Origin: Amycolatopsis mongoliensis
GTDB lineage: Bacteria; Actinomycetota; Actinomycetes; Mycobacteriales; Pseudonocardiaceae
Assembly (NCBI RefSeq): GCF_030285665.1
Contig: NZ_CP127295.1
Coordinates: 7,874,001-7,938,000 of the forward strand
Length of the DNA: 64,000 bases
Reading direction: 5' to 3'
Shown here: positions 39,096 through 47,176 of the stretch, in pieces
How positions within the stretch are numbered: position 1 is the first letter of the stretch
Layout: every line of letters begins with the position of its first letter
Program-made: the position numbers and the translations under genes
The notes under the pieces: generated by a model
Told to the model about the DNA's origin: nothing
What the model saw: only the letters and a program-made list of their open reading frames with translations
Databases searched by the model: none

Positions 39096-40139
39096 TCAGA
39101 GGTCGAGCACGCCCGCCGCGTTGTCGTTCCACTGGTCGACCCGGCGGATGTACTCGTACAGCGCGCGGCTGCCGCGCACCCAGCGCCCCTGGTCGGCGAT
39201 CGCGAGGTCGTCGGCCCCGGCGCGGCGGGCCTCGGTGGCGAACCCGGACCGCAGGGAGTGCCCGGTCACCGGGTACGGCAGGCCCGCGCGGACGCCGGCC
39301 CGGGTGAGGATCTGGTTGACGCCCGTCGTGCTCAGCGCGGGCTCGCCGACGTTGCCGTGCCGGTCGACCCGCCGGAACGCGGGGCCTTCGGTGATCCCGG
39401 CGCCCGCTCGCCACGCGTGCCACGCCCGCACCGGGTCGGTGTCGGGGTTCTCGCGCCGCGGGACGACCATGTCGCCGGTGCTCTTGCCGTGCCGCACGGT
39501 CACCGCCAGGCCCCGGTCGTCGACCGGCTCGACGTCGGTGACCAGCAGGTTAGCCAGGTCGGAACACCGTGCGGCGATGGGAAAGCCGATCAGCAGCATC
39601 GCGCGGTCACGGGCACCGGACAGGGTGTCCGGGCAGGCTCGTGACATCGCCCGCAGGTCGGTGAGGGTGACCATGGTGGCCTTGCCGCGGCCGCGCTGGA
39701 TCCCCTCGCGGGCCAGCCGCTGCCGGTACCCCTTCAACGCCCGCCACGCGGCGCGGCTCGCTTCGGGATCGACGACGACCTTGTGGTGCCGCAGCCCGGC
39801 GAGCGCGCCGGTGAGCCGCCGCTCGATCGTCGACGGCGCCGCCGGGGCGGCCCGTTCCGGCACCTCCGGTACGACGCGTTCGTCCGGGCGCAGGGTGCGG
39901 CCGCGTTCGAGCCAGACGACGAACCCGGTCAGGGCGCCGATGGACGCCGACAGCGGCGGGATCCCGGCTTCGGCGGTGTAGTCCTGCCACACCTGCCAGT
40001 CCTGCGCGTAGGCCTTGAGCGTGTTCGGCGGCCGCTGCTCGTCGACGTGCCGGGCGGCGGCCTCGTCGAGCAGCGCGAGCCGGTCCTGCGGGCTCGCGGC
40101 GGTGAGGGCGGCGTCGGTCACCGGTTCGAGCTCGGGCAC
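39096..40139 (-). CDS. Tyrosine recombinase (phage integrase family)
   Basis: A 347-residue site-specific recombinase. The N-terminal core-binding domain includes NTLKAYAQDWQVWQDYTAEA. The catalytic residues are visible: Arg in FPIAARCSDLANL, Lys in VRHGKSTGD, His-x-x-Arg in GHSLRSGFATEARRAG, the second position as Trp in QGRWV, and the nucleophile Tyr near the C terminus in ALYEYIRR. GTG start at 40139. No phage structural or transfer genes surround it, so it is an orphan: possibly a remnant of an integrated element or a domesticated recombinase. Confidence 0.92.
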   Translation of the reverse strand: MPELEPVTDAALTAASPQDRLALLDEAAARHVDEQRPPNTLKAYAQDWQVWQDYTAEAGIPPLSASIGALTGFVVWLERGRTLRPDERVVPEVPERAAPAAPSTIERRLTGALAGLRHHKVVVDPEASRAAWRALKGYRQRLAREGIQRGRGKATMVTLTDLRAMSRACPDTLSGARDRAMLLIGFPIAARCSDLANLLVTDVEPVDDRGLAVTVRHGKSTGDMVVPRRENPDTDPVRAWHAWRAGAGITEGPAFRRVDRHGNVGEPALSTTGVNQILTRAGVRAGLPYPVTGHSLRSGFATEARRAGADDLAIADQGRWVRGSRALYEYIRRVDQWNDNAAGVLDL

Positions 40140-40273
40140 GCGCCGAGGTTACGGGATGTCGATCTCCGCGGGCGGGAACCGGGCGTCGGTCACCGCTTCG
40201 GGTCGTTGACGAGTCTGATCCTCATGGCTTGATCCTTTCGGCGGTGTCCACGCAGAATCGGTCCCCGGACCGC

Positions 40274-40300
40274 TGTCGATCCGGCCGTGCGCCGTTCGTA
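40274..40300 (+). promoter_or_regulatory. ECF42-type promoter of module 1
   Basis: TGTCGA (40274-40279) and CGTA (40297-40300) are separated by 17 bases (TCCGGCCGTGCGCCGTT), 30 bases upstream of the DGPF gene start. ECF42 sigma factors are reported to use a TGTCGA -35 and a CG(A/T)C-like -10. The same spacing and similar spacer occur upstream of the second sigma gene in this window (49587-49613). It probably drives autoregulated transcription of the DGPF/sigma pair. Confidence 0.7.
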
Positions 40301-40329
40301 TGAGGGGCGGGACAGCGAAAGGAGCCGAC

Positions 40330-40674
40330 GTGAAGCAGTACCTGCTCAGCATCTACCAGCCCGACGGGCCGACCCCGCCGCCGGAGGTGCTCGACGGCGT
40401 GATGAAGAAGCTCGACGCCCTCAACGCCGACCTCAAGGCGGCCGGGGCCTGGGTGTTCGCCGGCGGGCTGCACCCGCCGTCCAGCGCCACCGTGCTGCGG
40501 GCCGGCGACGGCGACACGCTCGTCACCGACGGTCCCTTCGCCGAAGGCAAGGAACACCTCGGCGGGTTCACGATCATCACCGCGCCCGACCTCGACGCGG
40601 CGCTCGCCTGGGGCAGCCGGCTCGCCGACGCCGTCGCGCCGCTGCCGGTCGAGGTGCGGCCCTTCGCCGGATGA
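40330..40674 (+). CDS. YciI family DGPF-motif protein (ECF42 partner)
   Basis: A 114-residue YCII-domain protein with the DGPF motif in [17 protein letters not shown], and the typical [13 protein letters not shown] start and VEVRPFAG end. GTG at 40330 follows AAAGGAGC. DGPF proteins are the usual genetic partners and targets of ECF42 sigma factors; their function is not known. The stop overlaps the ATG of the sigma gene (ATGA). Confidence 0.92.
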   Translation: MKQYLLSIYQPDGPTPPPEVLDGVMKKLDALNADLKAAGAWVFAGGLHPPSSATVLRAGDGDTLVTDGPFAEGKEHLGGFTIITAPDLDAALAWGSRLADAVAPLPVEVRPFAG

Positions 40675-41867
40675 ACGTCGAGGACGTCTTCGCCGCGGAG
40701 TACGGCCGCGCGGTGTCGGTGCTCGTGCAGGTCTTCGGGAGTATCGACGTCGCCGAGGAAGCCGTGCAGGACGCGTTCGCCGAGGCGGTCCGGCGGTGGC
40801 CGGACGCCGGAGTGCCGCCGAGCCCGGCGGGCTGGATCATCACCACCGCCCGCAACCGCGCCATCGACCGCCTGCGCCGCGAAGCCGCCCGGGAGGACAA
40901 GCACGCCCAGGCCGCGCTGCTGCACGCCGAAGCCGAACCCGTGGAGGAGGGCGCCGTGCCCGACGAACGGCTCCGGCTGATCTTCACCTGCTGCCACCCC
41001 GCGCTGGCCCGCCCCACCCAGGTCGCGCTGACCCTGCGCCTGCTCGGCGGCCTGACCACCGCGGAGATCGCCGGCGCGTTCCTGGTGGCCGAGCCCACGA
41101 TGGCCCAGCGGATCGTCCGGGCGAAGAACAAGATCCGGGACGCGGGCATCCCGTACCGCGTCCCGCAGGACGCCGACCTGCCGTCGCGGCTGTCCGCGGT
41201 GCTCGGCGTGCTGTACCTGATCTTCAACGAGGGCTACACGGCGAGCGCGGGGGAGGACCTGGTCCGCGACGACCTGTGCCACGAGGCGATCCGGCTCGCC
41301 CGCGTCCTCGCCGGGCTGATGCCCGACGAACCTGAGGTCTGGGGCCTGCTGGCGCTGGTGCTGCTGATCGACGCGCGCCGCGCGACCCGCACGAGCGCTT
41401 CCGGTGACCTCGTCCTGCTGGCCGACCAGGACCCCGCCCGGTGGGACGCGGAGCTGATCGCCGAGGGCCAGGAGATCGTCCGCAGGTGCCTGCGCCGCAA
41501 CCAGCCGGGCCCGTACCAGATCCAGGCGGCGATCCAGGCCGTCCACAGCGACGCACCCACGGACTGGTCCCAGGTCAAGGCCCTCTACGACCAGCTGCTG
41601 GCCGTGACGCCGACGCCGGTGGTGGCGCTGAACCGGGCGGTGGCGGTCGCCGAGGTCGACGGTCCCGGCGCCGCGTTGGCCCTGGTCGAGGCCCTGGATC
41701 TCCCACGGTTCCCGCTGTACCACGCGATCCGCGCGGACCTGCTGGACCGGCTCGGCCGGGCCGGGGAAGCGGTGGCGGCGTACACGAGGGCGATCGAGCT
41801 GACGCGCAACTCGGCCGAGAGGGCCTTGCTGGAACGGAAGCGCGCCTCAGCGTCAACTCTCGGTTGA
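40671..41867 (+). CDS. ECF42-type RNA polymerase sigma factor with C-terminal TPR-like extension
   Basis: A 398-residue sigma factor. Region 2 is [20 protein letters not shown] with [20 protein letters not shown]. Region 4 includes [20 protein letters not shown] and [14 protein letters not shown]. The C-terminal ~220 residues ([20 protein letters not shown]...) are the helical DUF6596/TPR-like extension that defines the ECF42 group and is needed for its activity. No anti-sigma factor is nearby, as usual for this group. It is coupled to the DGPF gene. Confidence 0.93.
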   Translation: MNVEDVFAAEYGRAVSVLVQVFGSIDVAEEAVQDAFAEAVRRWPDAGVPPSPAGWIITTARNRAIDRLRREAAREDKHAQAALLHAEAEPVEEGAVPDERLRLIFTCCHPALARPTQVALTLRLLGGLTTAEIAGAFLVAEPTMAQRIVRAKNKIRDAGIPYRVPQDADLPSRLSAVLGVLYLIFNEGYTASAGEDLVRDDLCHEAIRLARVLAGLMPDEPEVWGLLALVLLIDARRATRTSASGDLVLLADQDPARWDAELIAEGQEIVRRCLRRNQPGPYQIQAAIQAVHSDAPTDWSQVKALYDQLLAVTPTPVVALNRAVAVAEVDGPGAALALVEALDLPRFPLYHAIRADLLDRLGRAGEAVAAYTRAIELTRNSAERALLERKRASASTLG

Positions 41868-42046
41868 CATCAAGGGGGTCCTAGTTTTTCGAGGCCCCAA
41901 TCTGCCTCCCGAAGCCCCTTCGGTCTTCTGCCGTGTTCTGGGTTGGGATATGTGACCTTATCCGAACCCAGAGTCTCCTCTGACTTTCTTCTGATTTTGA
42001 ACAGCTGCTTTTAGTTCTGATTAGAAGCTTTGATAGACTCTCGATC
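41868..42046. other. AT-richer leader with inverted repeat between sigma factor and coiled-coil gene
   Basis: This 179-base gap is visibly poorer in GC than the genes around it, especially 41975-42040. It contains an imperfect inverted repeat (CTGGGTTGGGATA at 41938-41950, mate at 41959-41971, one mismatch, 8-base loop), a direct repeat TTCTGATT (41989-41996 and 42015-42022), and TAGACT (42034-42039) 7 bases before the ATG, a possible -10 of a leaderless promoter. The inverted repeat could be the sigma-gene terminator or an operator. Confidence 0.55.
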
Positions 42047-43135
42047 ATGACGGAAGATGCTGGTCAGCCGCGGATTTGCGAGTACCGGCGCTGCGGGGCG
42101 CCGCTGCCACCGGCGGTGGGGCGAGGGAGCCGGGCCCGGTTCTGCCAGGACGGGAAAACCTGGGGGCGGCGGAACCTGTCGTGCCGCGACGCCGAGGCTG
42201 TCCTGTCGGACGCCGAGTCGCTGCGGGAGAGCGACACCGAGCTGGACGACACCGCCGTCACCGCGCTCGCCGGACAGGTCGACCGGGTGCTCGAGCCCGC
42301 GCGAGGGCTCGTCGAGACGCTGACGACCCTGCGGCACCAGCTGGAAGCCACCACCGCCGCCGCACTCGCCGAACGGGACGCGGCCTTGGCCGAGGCCGAC
42401 GACGACCGCCGCCGGCGCGGGCTCGCCGAAGCCGAAGCCGCCCAAGCGCGAGACGTTGCCGATGAGGCCACGCGGACCGCGGCCGACGCCGAGAAAGAGA
42501 AGGCTGCGGCCCTGCGGGAACGGGACGACGACCGCGCCGCCCGGCGGGCCGCGATGCAGGAGCAACAGCGCGCCGAAGGGCAGCTGGCCGCGGTGCGGGA
42601 CGAACTCGGACGGGTCGCCGAGCGGGCCGATGCCACCGCCGCGCTGGCCGGTGAGCGCGCCGCGGTGATCGCCACGCTGACCGCCGAACTCGCGGCCGCG
42701 CGCGGGGCCCTCGACGACGAACGCGAACGTGGTCAAGCCGCCGCGGCCCGCGCGGACTCGGCTGAAGCCCGTGCGGAAACCACAACAGCGCGCCTCGACG
42801 CGGCCGAGACGCGCGCGGAGGCCGCCGAGGCTCGTGCCGAAGCGGCGGCCGGACGGCTCGATGCCGCCCGTGAAGAGCTGTCCCGGGCAGCAACTGCCCA
42901 TCAGGCGGCCCTCGAACAGGCCCGGGCAGCCGGCGACCGGCGGCTGGCGGAGGTGCAGGCCGCGCACGAGCAGACCGTCCGGTCCATGCACGAGACCACC
43001 ACGAACCTCGGCGCCGAGCTCCGCGCCTGCGCAGGTCGCGCCGACAACGCCGAGCGCGCGCTGGCCAGGACGCTCGCCGTCCTGCGGGAGGCCGACGTGA
43101 GCGTGCCTGAGGACGTCGCGGCAATGCTTAAGTAG
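42047..43135 (+). CDS. Coiled-coil protein with N-terminal zinc finger, KfrA-like
   Basis: A 362-residue protein. Residues ~10-46 form a likely zinc finger (CEYRRCGAPLPPAVGRGSRA, RFCQDGKTWGRRNLSC). The rest, from about 70 to 340, is almost only Ala/Glu/Arg/Asp-rich helix with heptads such as AEARAETTTARLDAAETRAE, so a very long coiled coil. A DNA-binding head plus long coiled coil recalls the plasmid protein KfrA, but the head here is not a recognised KfrA domain. The leader is AT-rich and the neighbour upstream of the sigma unit is a tyrosine recombinase. Function unknown; chromosome or plasmid organisation is a guess. Confidence 0.75.
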   Translation: MTEDAGQPRICEYRRCGAPLPPAVGRGSRARFCQDGKTWGRRNLSCRDAEAVLSDAESLRESDTELDDTAVTALAGQVDRVLEPARGLVETLTTLRHQLEATTAAALAERDAALAEADDDRRRRGLAEAEAAQARDVADEATRTAADAEKEKAAALRERDDDRAARRAAMQEQQRAEGQLAAVRDELGRVAERADATAALAGERAAVIATLTAELAAARGALDDERERGQAAAARADSAEARAETTTARLDAAETRAEAAEARAEAAAGRLDAAREELSRAATAHQAALEQARAAGDRRLAEVQAAHEQTVRSMHETTTNLGAELRACAGRADNAERALARTLAVLREADVSVPEDVAAMLK

Positions 43136-43183
43136 TTACTTGACTATTAACGGGCGCAGGCATAACTTAAGTACATGCTTGAC
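43127..43183 (+). promoter_or_regulatory. Leaderless promoter flanked by direct repeats, ArsR operon 2
   Basis: TTGACT (43140-43145) and TAACTT (43163-43168) are separated by 17 bases and lie 6 bases before the ATG at 43175. Two 18-base direct repeats, CTTAAGTAGTTACTTGAC (43127-43144) and CTTAAGTACATGCTTGAC (43166-43183), match at 15 positions and cover the -35 and the start codon. They are good candidate sites for the ArsR protein encoded first in this operon. Confidence 0.65.
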
Positions 43184-43519
43184 CATGAGCTGGACCTGGT
43201 GTTCCGCGCCCTGGGCGACCGGACGCGGCGGGCACTGGTGGAGCGGCTGGTGCGCGGGCCGGCGTCGGTCAGCGAGCTCGCCGAGCCGCTGACCATGTCG
43301 CTCGCCGCCGTGGTGCAGCACCTGCAGGTGCTCGAATCCGCCGGGATCGTCCGGTCGGAGAAGGTCGGCCGCGTCCGCACCTGCCGGATCGAACCGGAGA
43401 TGCTGCGCGCCGGCGAGCACTGGCTGGGCCGGCAGCGCACCACGTGGGAAAGCAGGCTCGACCGGCTCGGCGACTTCCTGGCCGAGCCGCCCGGAACGTC
43501 GGAAGGGGCCACCTCATGA
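43175..43519 (+). CDS. ArsR/SmtB family winged-helix regulator
   Basis: A 114-residue regulator. The winged helix is LVFRALGDRTRRALVERLVR, SVSELAEPLTMSLAAVVQHL and VLESAGIVRSEKVGRVRTCR. The C-terminal WLGRQRTTWESRLDRLGDFL helix is typical of the ArsR subgroup encoded with AHSA1 proteins. Its ATG appears leaderless and lies inside one of two direct repeats, suggesting autoregulation. It overlaps the next gene by ATGA. Confidence 0.93.
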   Translation: MLDHELDLVFRALGDRTRRALVERLVRGPASVSELAEPLTMSLAAVVQHLQVLESAGIVRSEKVGRVRTCRIEPEMLRAGEHWLGRQRTTWESRLDRLGDFLAEPPGTSEGATS

Positions 43520-43947
43520 CCGTCATCCACAGCACGTTCACGCTGGAACGCACTTACCCCGTCCCGCCGGCCCGGGTGTTCGCCGCGTGGGCGGACCCGG
43601 CCGCCAAGGCGCGCTGGTTCGTCCCCGACGGGACGCACGAGCTGGACTTCCGCGTCGGCGGCGGGGAAACCGTCGGCGCCACGAGCCCGGACGGCACGCC
43701 GGTGGCCGTCGCCTCGACCTACCACGACATCGTGCCGGAGCAGCGGATCGTCTACTCCACGACCCTGACCGGTGGCAAGACGCTCGCCACGGTCTCGATC
43801 ACGACGGTCGAACTGGTCGGTGAAGGCGACGGCACCCGCCTGGTCCTGACCGAGCAGGACACCTTCCTCGACGGCGCCGAAGAACCGGCGTGGCGCGAGC
43901 AAGGCACGGGCGACTGGCTCGACCGGCTGGGCGAGGCACTCCGATGA
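43516..43947 (+). CDS. SRPBCC (AHSA1-like) protein
   Basis: A 143-residue START-fold protein: FTLERTYPVPPARVFAAWAD, AKARWFVPDGTHELDFRVGG, and a closing TRLVLTEQDTFLDGAEEPAW. This subgroup (SRPBCC family, often misnamed polyketide cyclase) is regularly encoded after ArsR regulators. It overlaps both neighbours by 4 bases, so the three-gene operon is tightly coupled. Ligand unknown. Confidence 0.92.
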   Translation: MTVIHSTFTLERTYPVPPARVFAAWADPAAKARWFVPDGTHELDFRVGGGETVGATSPDGTPVAVASTYHDIVPEQRIVYSTTLTGGKTLATVSITTVELVGEGDGTRLVLTEQDTFLDGAEEPAWREQGTGDWLDRLGEALR

Positions 43948-44348
43948 CCGCCGCACTCGCCGCGCTCGTCGAATCCCGGGTCGGCGCCGTGGCGGCGAAG
44001 GACATCGAGACGCTGGTGGCCCAGTACGCCGAGGACGTCACGCTGTTCGACGCGCTCGGCCCGTTGCGCGACACCGGCCAGGACGTCGAGCGGAACCGGC
44101 TGCGGGAGTGGTTCGGGGCCTACCGCTCCACGATCGACCTGCGGATCAAGGATCTCGAGGTGGTCGCCGACGGCGACGCCGGGTTCGCGCACTACCTGTT
44201 CCAGGTCCGCGGCACCATGACCGACGGCACCGAGGTGGACATGTGGGTGCGCTCCACCGTCGGTTTCCGCCGCGGCGACGACGGCTGGAAGATCGTCCAC
44301 GAGCACAGTTCGGTGCCGTTCACGCCGTCCGGTACCGCTGGGGGCTGA
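43944..44348 (+). CDS. NTF2-like (SnoaL/ketosteroid-isomerase fold) protein
   Basis: A 134-residue protein of the NTF2 superfamily: LVESRVGAVAAKDIETLVAQ then YAEDVTLFDALGPL, and the C-terminal DMWVRSTVGFRRGDDGWKIV with VHEHSSVPF. Members are small-molecule isomerases, hydrolases or binding proteins. It closes the ArsR/AHSA1 operon and overlaps the convergent AraC gene by 29 bases. Confidence 0.88.
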   Translation: MTAALAALVESRVGAVAAKDIETLVAQYAEDVTLFDALGPLRDTGQDVERNRLREWFGAYRSTIDLRIKDLEVVADGDAGFAHYLFQVRGTMTDGTEVDMWVRSTVGFRRGDDGWKIVHEHSSVPFTPSGTAGG

Positions 44349-45246
44349 CGCCGAACTCGCGCTTGAAGGCCGCGCTGAGGGCGAACGCGCTGCCGTAGCC
44401 GACCTGGTGGGCGACCGAGCCGATCGTGGCGTCCGGCTGCTGGCGCAGCAGGTCCGCGGCGAGCGCGAGCCGCCAGCCGGCGAGGTAGGCCATCGGCGTC
44501 TCCCCGACCGTCGCGGCGAAGCGCCGGGCCAGCGCGGCTCGGGAGACACCGGTGTCGGCGGCGAGCTTCGCGACCGTCCACGGCTCGGCGGGCTGGTGCT
44601 GCAGCAGCCGCAGCGCCTGCCCGACGACCGGGTCGTCGTGGGCGCGGTACCAGGCCGGCGCGCTGGTGTCGGGCCGGTCGAACCACGTGCGCAGCGCGGC
44701 GATCAGCAGCAGGTCGAGCAGCCGGTCGAGGACGGCTTCCTGCCCGGGCACGTCCCGGCCGATCTCCCCGGCGAGCAGCCCGACCAGCGGCGTCGGCCAG
44801 TCGGCCGCCCGCAGGACGATCAGCGTGGGCAGCGCAGCCAGGAGCTTCTTGCTGATCTCGCCTTCCATGCCGTAGGTGCCGGTGAGCAGCACGACCGGGC
44901 CGCCGGTGCCCCACGTGCGGACGCCGAGGTCGGCGTACTCGGTGAGGTGACCGCCGTCGGGGGTGCGGCACTCCTGGCCCGGCAGGATCAGTGCCTGCGG
45001 CGGCGTCGACGGGTGGTCGGCGACCAGGTACGGGTCGGGGCCGCGGGCGATCGCGACGTCGCCTTCGCCCAGCAGGACGCTCTCGCCGGCATCGGGGACG
45101 ATCCACGCTTCGCCGCGCACGACCGAAACGACGGTCAGCGGCGCCTGGTCCTCGATGCGCAGGGACCACGGCGGGGTGAGCACCGAACGCAGCAGGAACG
45201 CACCGTGGGCGCGGGGGCCGTCGAGGAGCGCGGCGAGCGGATCCAT
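44320..45246 (-). CDS. AraC family transcriptional regulator (cupin_6 type)
   Basis: A 308-residue activator. Residues ~5-185 are a cupin ligand domain (MDPLAALLDGPRAHGAFLLR, GEGDVAIARGPDPYLVADHP). The C-terminal ~100 residues hold two HTH motifs: VAKLAADTGVSRAALARRFA and IGSVAHQVGYGSAFALSAAF followed by KREFGVSPQRYR. This subgroup commonly controls a divergent oxidoreductase, here the NmrA-like and DUF1772 genes. The 81-base divergent gap should contain its sites. Confidence 0.94.
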   Translation of the reverse strand: MDPLAALLDGPRAHGAFLLRSVLTPPWSLRIEDQAPLTVVSVVRGEAWIVPDAGESVLLGEGDVAIARGPDPYLVADHPSTPPQALILPGQECRTPDGGHLTEYADLGVRTWGTGGPVVLLTGTYGMEGEISKKLLAALPTLIVLRAADWPTPLVGLLAGEIGRDVPGQEAVLDRLLDLLLIAALRTWFDRPDTSAPAWYRAHDDPVVGQALRLLQHQPAEPWTVAKLAADTGVSRAALARRFAATVGETPMAYLAGWRLALAADLLRQQPDATIGSVAHQVGYGSAFALSAAFKREFGVSPQRYRTA

Positions 45247-45327
45247 GGCATCAATGTAGACGATGGAACATGCAATCGAGGCTTTGAACTATGGAGAGTC
45301 TCACCGGAGGCCGGTTGACTCACTGCC

Positions 45328-46149
45328 ATGACAACGACCTTCCTGGTGGTGGGCGGCACCGGCAAGACCGGGCGCCGCGTGGCGGATCGGCTGCGGGAGC
45401 GCGGCCTGCCGGTGCGGATCACGTCGCGGCGCGGGGCGCCGCCGTTCGACTGGCGTGACCGGGAGACCTGGGCGCCGGTGCTCGACGACGTCGGCTCGGT
45501 CTACCTGACGTACTACCCCGATCTGGTGGTGCCCGAGGCGGCCGCCGACATCCGCGCGTTCGCCGAACTGGCTGTGACACAAGGGGTTCGGCACCTGGTG
45601 CTGCTGTCCGGGCGCGGCGAGGAGGAAGCCGAGACCTGCGAACGGATCGTGCAGGCGGCCGGTACCGGCTGGACGGTCCTGCGCTGCAGCTGGTTCGCGC
45701 AGAACTTCAGCGAGCACTTCCTGCACGACGCCGTGCGCGGCGGGGAGATCGCGCTGCCGGCGGGCACGGTCACCGAGCCGTTCGTCGACGTCCGCGACAT
45801 CGCCGACGTCGCGGTGAAGGTGCTGACCGAGCCGGGCCACACGGGACGGTTGTACGAGCTGACCGGGCCGCGGCTGCTGAGTTTCGCCGACGCCGCCGCG
45901 GAAATCTCGGCCGCGTCGAGGCGGGATGTCCGCTATGTTCCGGTTTCCGCGGAGGAGTACGCGGCCGCGGCGGTCGGGTTCGGCGTGCCGGAGGAAGAGG
46001 CCGGGGCGCTGACCGAGCTGTTCGCGCGGGTGCTCGACGGCCGCAACGAGTCGGTGACCCACGACGTCGAGCGGGTGCTGGGGCGCCCGGCGACGGACTT
46101 CGCCGGCTTCGCGCGGGACGCGGCGGCGGCCGGGGTCTGGGCGCGGTGA
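45328..46149 (+). CDS. NmrA-like NAD(P)-binding oxidoreductase (atypical SDR)
   Basis: A 273-residue Rossmann-fold protein. GGTGKTGRRVADRLRERG is the atypical-SDR nucleotide motif GxxGxxG. Further family pieces are VRHLVLLSGRGEEEAE, VLRCSWFAQNFSEHFLHDAV and TEPFVDVRDIADVAV. Relatives are NmrA/quinone-reductase or ergot-alkaloid-type proteins; many only bind NADP. It diverges from the AraC gene, which is its likely regulator, and is coupled to the DUF1772 gene. Confidence 0.92.
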   Translation: MTTTFLVVGGTGKTGRRVADRLRERGLPVRITSRRGAPPFDWRDRETWAPVLDDVGSVYLTYYPDLVVPEAAADIRAFAELAVTQGVRHLVLLSGRGEEEAETCERIVQAAGTGWTVLRCSWFAQNFSEHFLHDAVRGGEIALPAGTVTEPFVDVRDIADVAVKVLTEPGHTGRLYELTGPRLLSFADAAAEISAASRRDVRYVPVSAEEYAAAAVGFGVPEEEAGALTELFARVLDGRNESVTHDVERVLGRPATDFAGFARDAAAAGVWAR

Positions 46150-46166
46150 AGGGGAAGGGGAGACCG

Positions 46167-46619
46167 ATGCCGACTGTGGTGCTGGTGGCCGCGCTGGTCG
46201 CGGCCGGCCTGATCGCCGGGTTGTTCTACGCCTACGCGTGCTCGGTGATGCCGGGGATCGGGCGCGGCGACGACAAGACGTTCGTGGAGGCGATGCGCGG
46301 GATCAACATCGCGATCGTCAACCCGGTCTTCATGCTGACGTTCCTGGGCGCGCCGCTGCTGGCGGGCGTGGCGATGTTCCTCGACCCCGGTCCGCGGCCG
46401 TGGGTGATCGCGGGGTTCGTGTTCCTGCTGGCGATGATCGTGATCACCGCAGTGGTGAACATCCCGCTCAACAACGCGCTGGAGAGCGGCGGTGAGGATT
46501 ACGCCGCGGTGCGGGCGGCTTTCGAGACGGTCTGGGTGCGCTGGAACATCCTGCGCGCCGTGGTGAGCACGGCCGGGTTCGGCTGCTTGGTGGCGGCTGT
46601 GCTCTCCGAGCGCGGCTGA
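46167..46619 (+). CDS. DUF1772 (anthrone oxygenase-like) membrane protein
   Basis: A 150-residue protein with four hydrophobic helices (VVLVAALVAAGLIAGLFYAY, VFMLTFLGAPLLAGVAMFL, PWVIAGFVFLLAMIVITAVV, ILRAVVSTAGFGCLVAAVLS). The motif VNIPLNNALE is characteristic of DUF1772 proteins, whose fungal relatives are anthrone oxygenases. I chose the ATG at 46167 because GGGGAG precedes it; a GTG at 46146 overlapping the previous stop would add seven residues. A palindromic terminator follows. Confidence 0.88.
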   Translation: MPTVVLVAALVAAGLIAGLFYAYACSVMPGIGRGDDKTFVEAMRGINIAIVNPVFMLTFLGAPLLAGVAMFLDPGPRPWVIAGFVFLLAMIVITAVVNIPLNNALESGGEDYAAVRAAFETVWVRWNILRAVVSTAGFGCLVAAVLSERG

Positions 46620-46627
46620 GCAGCAAG

Positions 46628-46682
46628 GTCCGTGAATGGCACATTGAGGGACTTAGAGTCCCTCAATGTGCCATTCACGGAC
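46628..46682. terminator. Long perfect palindrome, family B, copy 2 (bidirectional terminator candidate)
   Basis: Arms of 26 bases (46628-46653 and 46657-46682), loop TAG. The inner 24 bases of each arm match the element at 22312-22362. It lies between the convergent DUF1772 gene (stop 46619) and the GyrI-like gene (stop 46694), 8 and 11 bases away, exactly where a two-way terminator is needed. Confidence 0.82.
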
Positions 46683-46693
46683 TTTGGGCGGGG

Positions 46694-47176
46694 TCAGGCG
46701 AGGCGGAAGAGCAGGTCGGTGACCCACTCGCTCGGGTCGGGGACTTCGCGGGGGTTGGTGCGCAGGACTTCCAGGCGGCCACCCCACTCTTCGCCGTCGG
46801 GGCCATCGGTGACGTCCCACGTGACGCCCTCGTCGGCGCCCCAGGCCAGGACCTCCGCGGTGGCGGCGGCCAGGCCGTCGGGGGCGCCGACGTAGGTCTC
46901 GAGGACGTACTTCCCGGCCGGCAGCTCCCCGATGAAGGCGGGTTCCTCCGGTGTGAAGTCGCCTTCGATCGGGACGCCGGCCTCGACGGTGAACCGCATC
47001 CCGGGGTGCAGCACGCGGTAGCGGAAGAACGGCGCCCCGGCCGGGACGAGCCCGTGGCCGGCGAGGGTGCCGATGAGCGGCGGCAGCCGGTCGGCGATGC
47101 GCGGGAACTCCTCGATCCCGAGGGTGGCGCGCTCGGCGACGTACCGCTGGGCCGGTCGGTCCACGATGGACGGCAT
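46694..47176 (-). CDS. GyrI-like (AraC effector-binding fold) protein
   Basis: A 160-residue stand-alone effector-binding domain: MPSIVDRPAQRYVAERATLG, IADRLPPLIGTLAGHGL, FFRYRVLHPGMRFTVEAGVP and GELPAGKYVLETYVGAPDGL. Such GyrI/SbmC-like domains bind hydrophobic small molecules. The ATG overlaps the stop of the DGPF gene by one base, making it the last gene of the second ECF42 module. Confidence 0.88.
   Translation of the reverse strand: MPSIVDRPAQRYVAERATLGIEEFPRIADRLPPLIGTLAGHGLVPAGAPFFRYRVLHPGMRFTVEAGVPIEGDFTPEEPAFIGELPAGKYVLETYVGAPDGLAAATAEVLAWGADEGVTWDVTDGPDGEEWGGRLEVLRTNPREVPDPSEWVTDLLFRLA

Noticed and set aside
42740..42900. Tandem nucleotide repeats in the coiled-coil gene
   Set aside because: The repetition reflects Ala/Glu/Arg heptads and is not a precise DNA repeat or CRISPR-like array.
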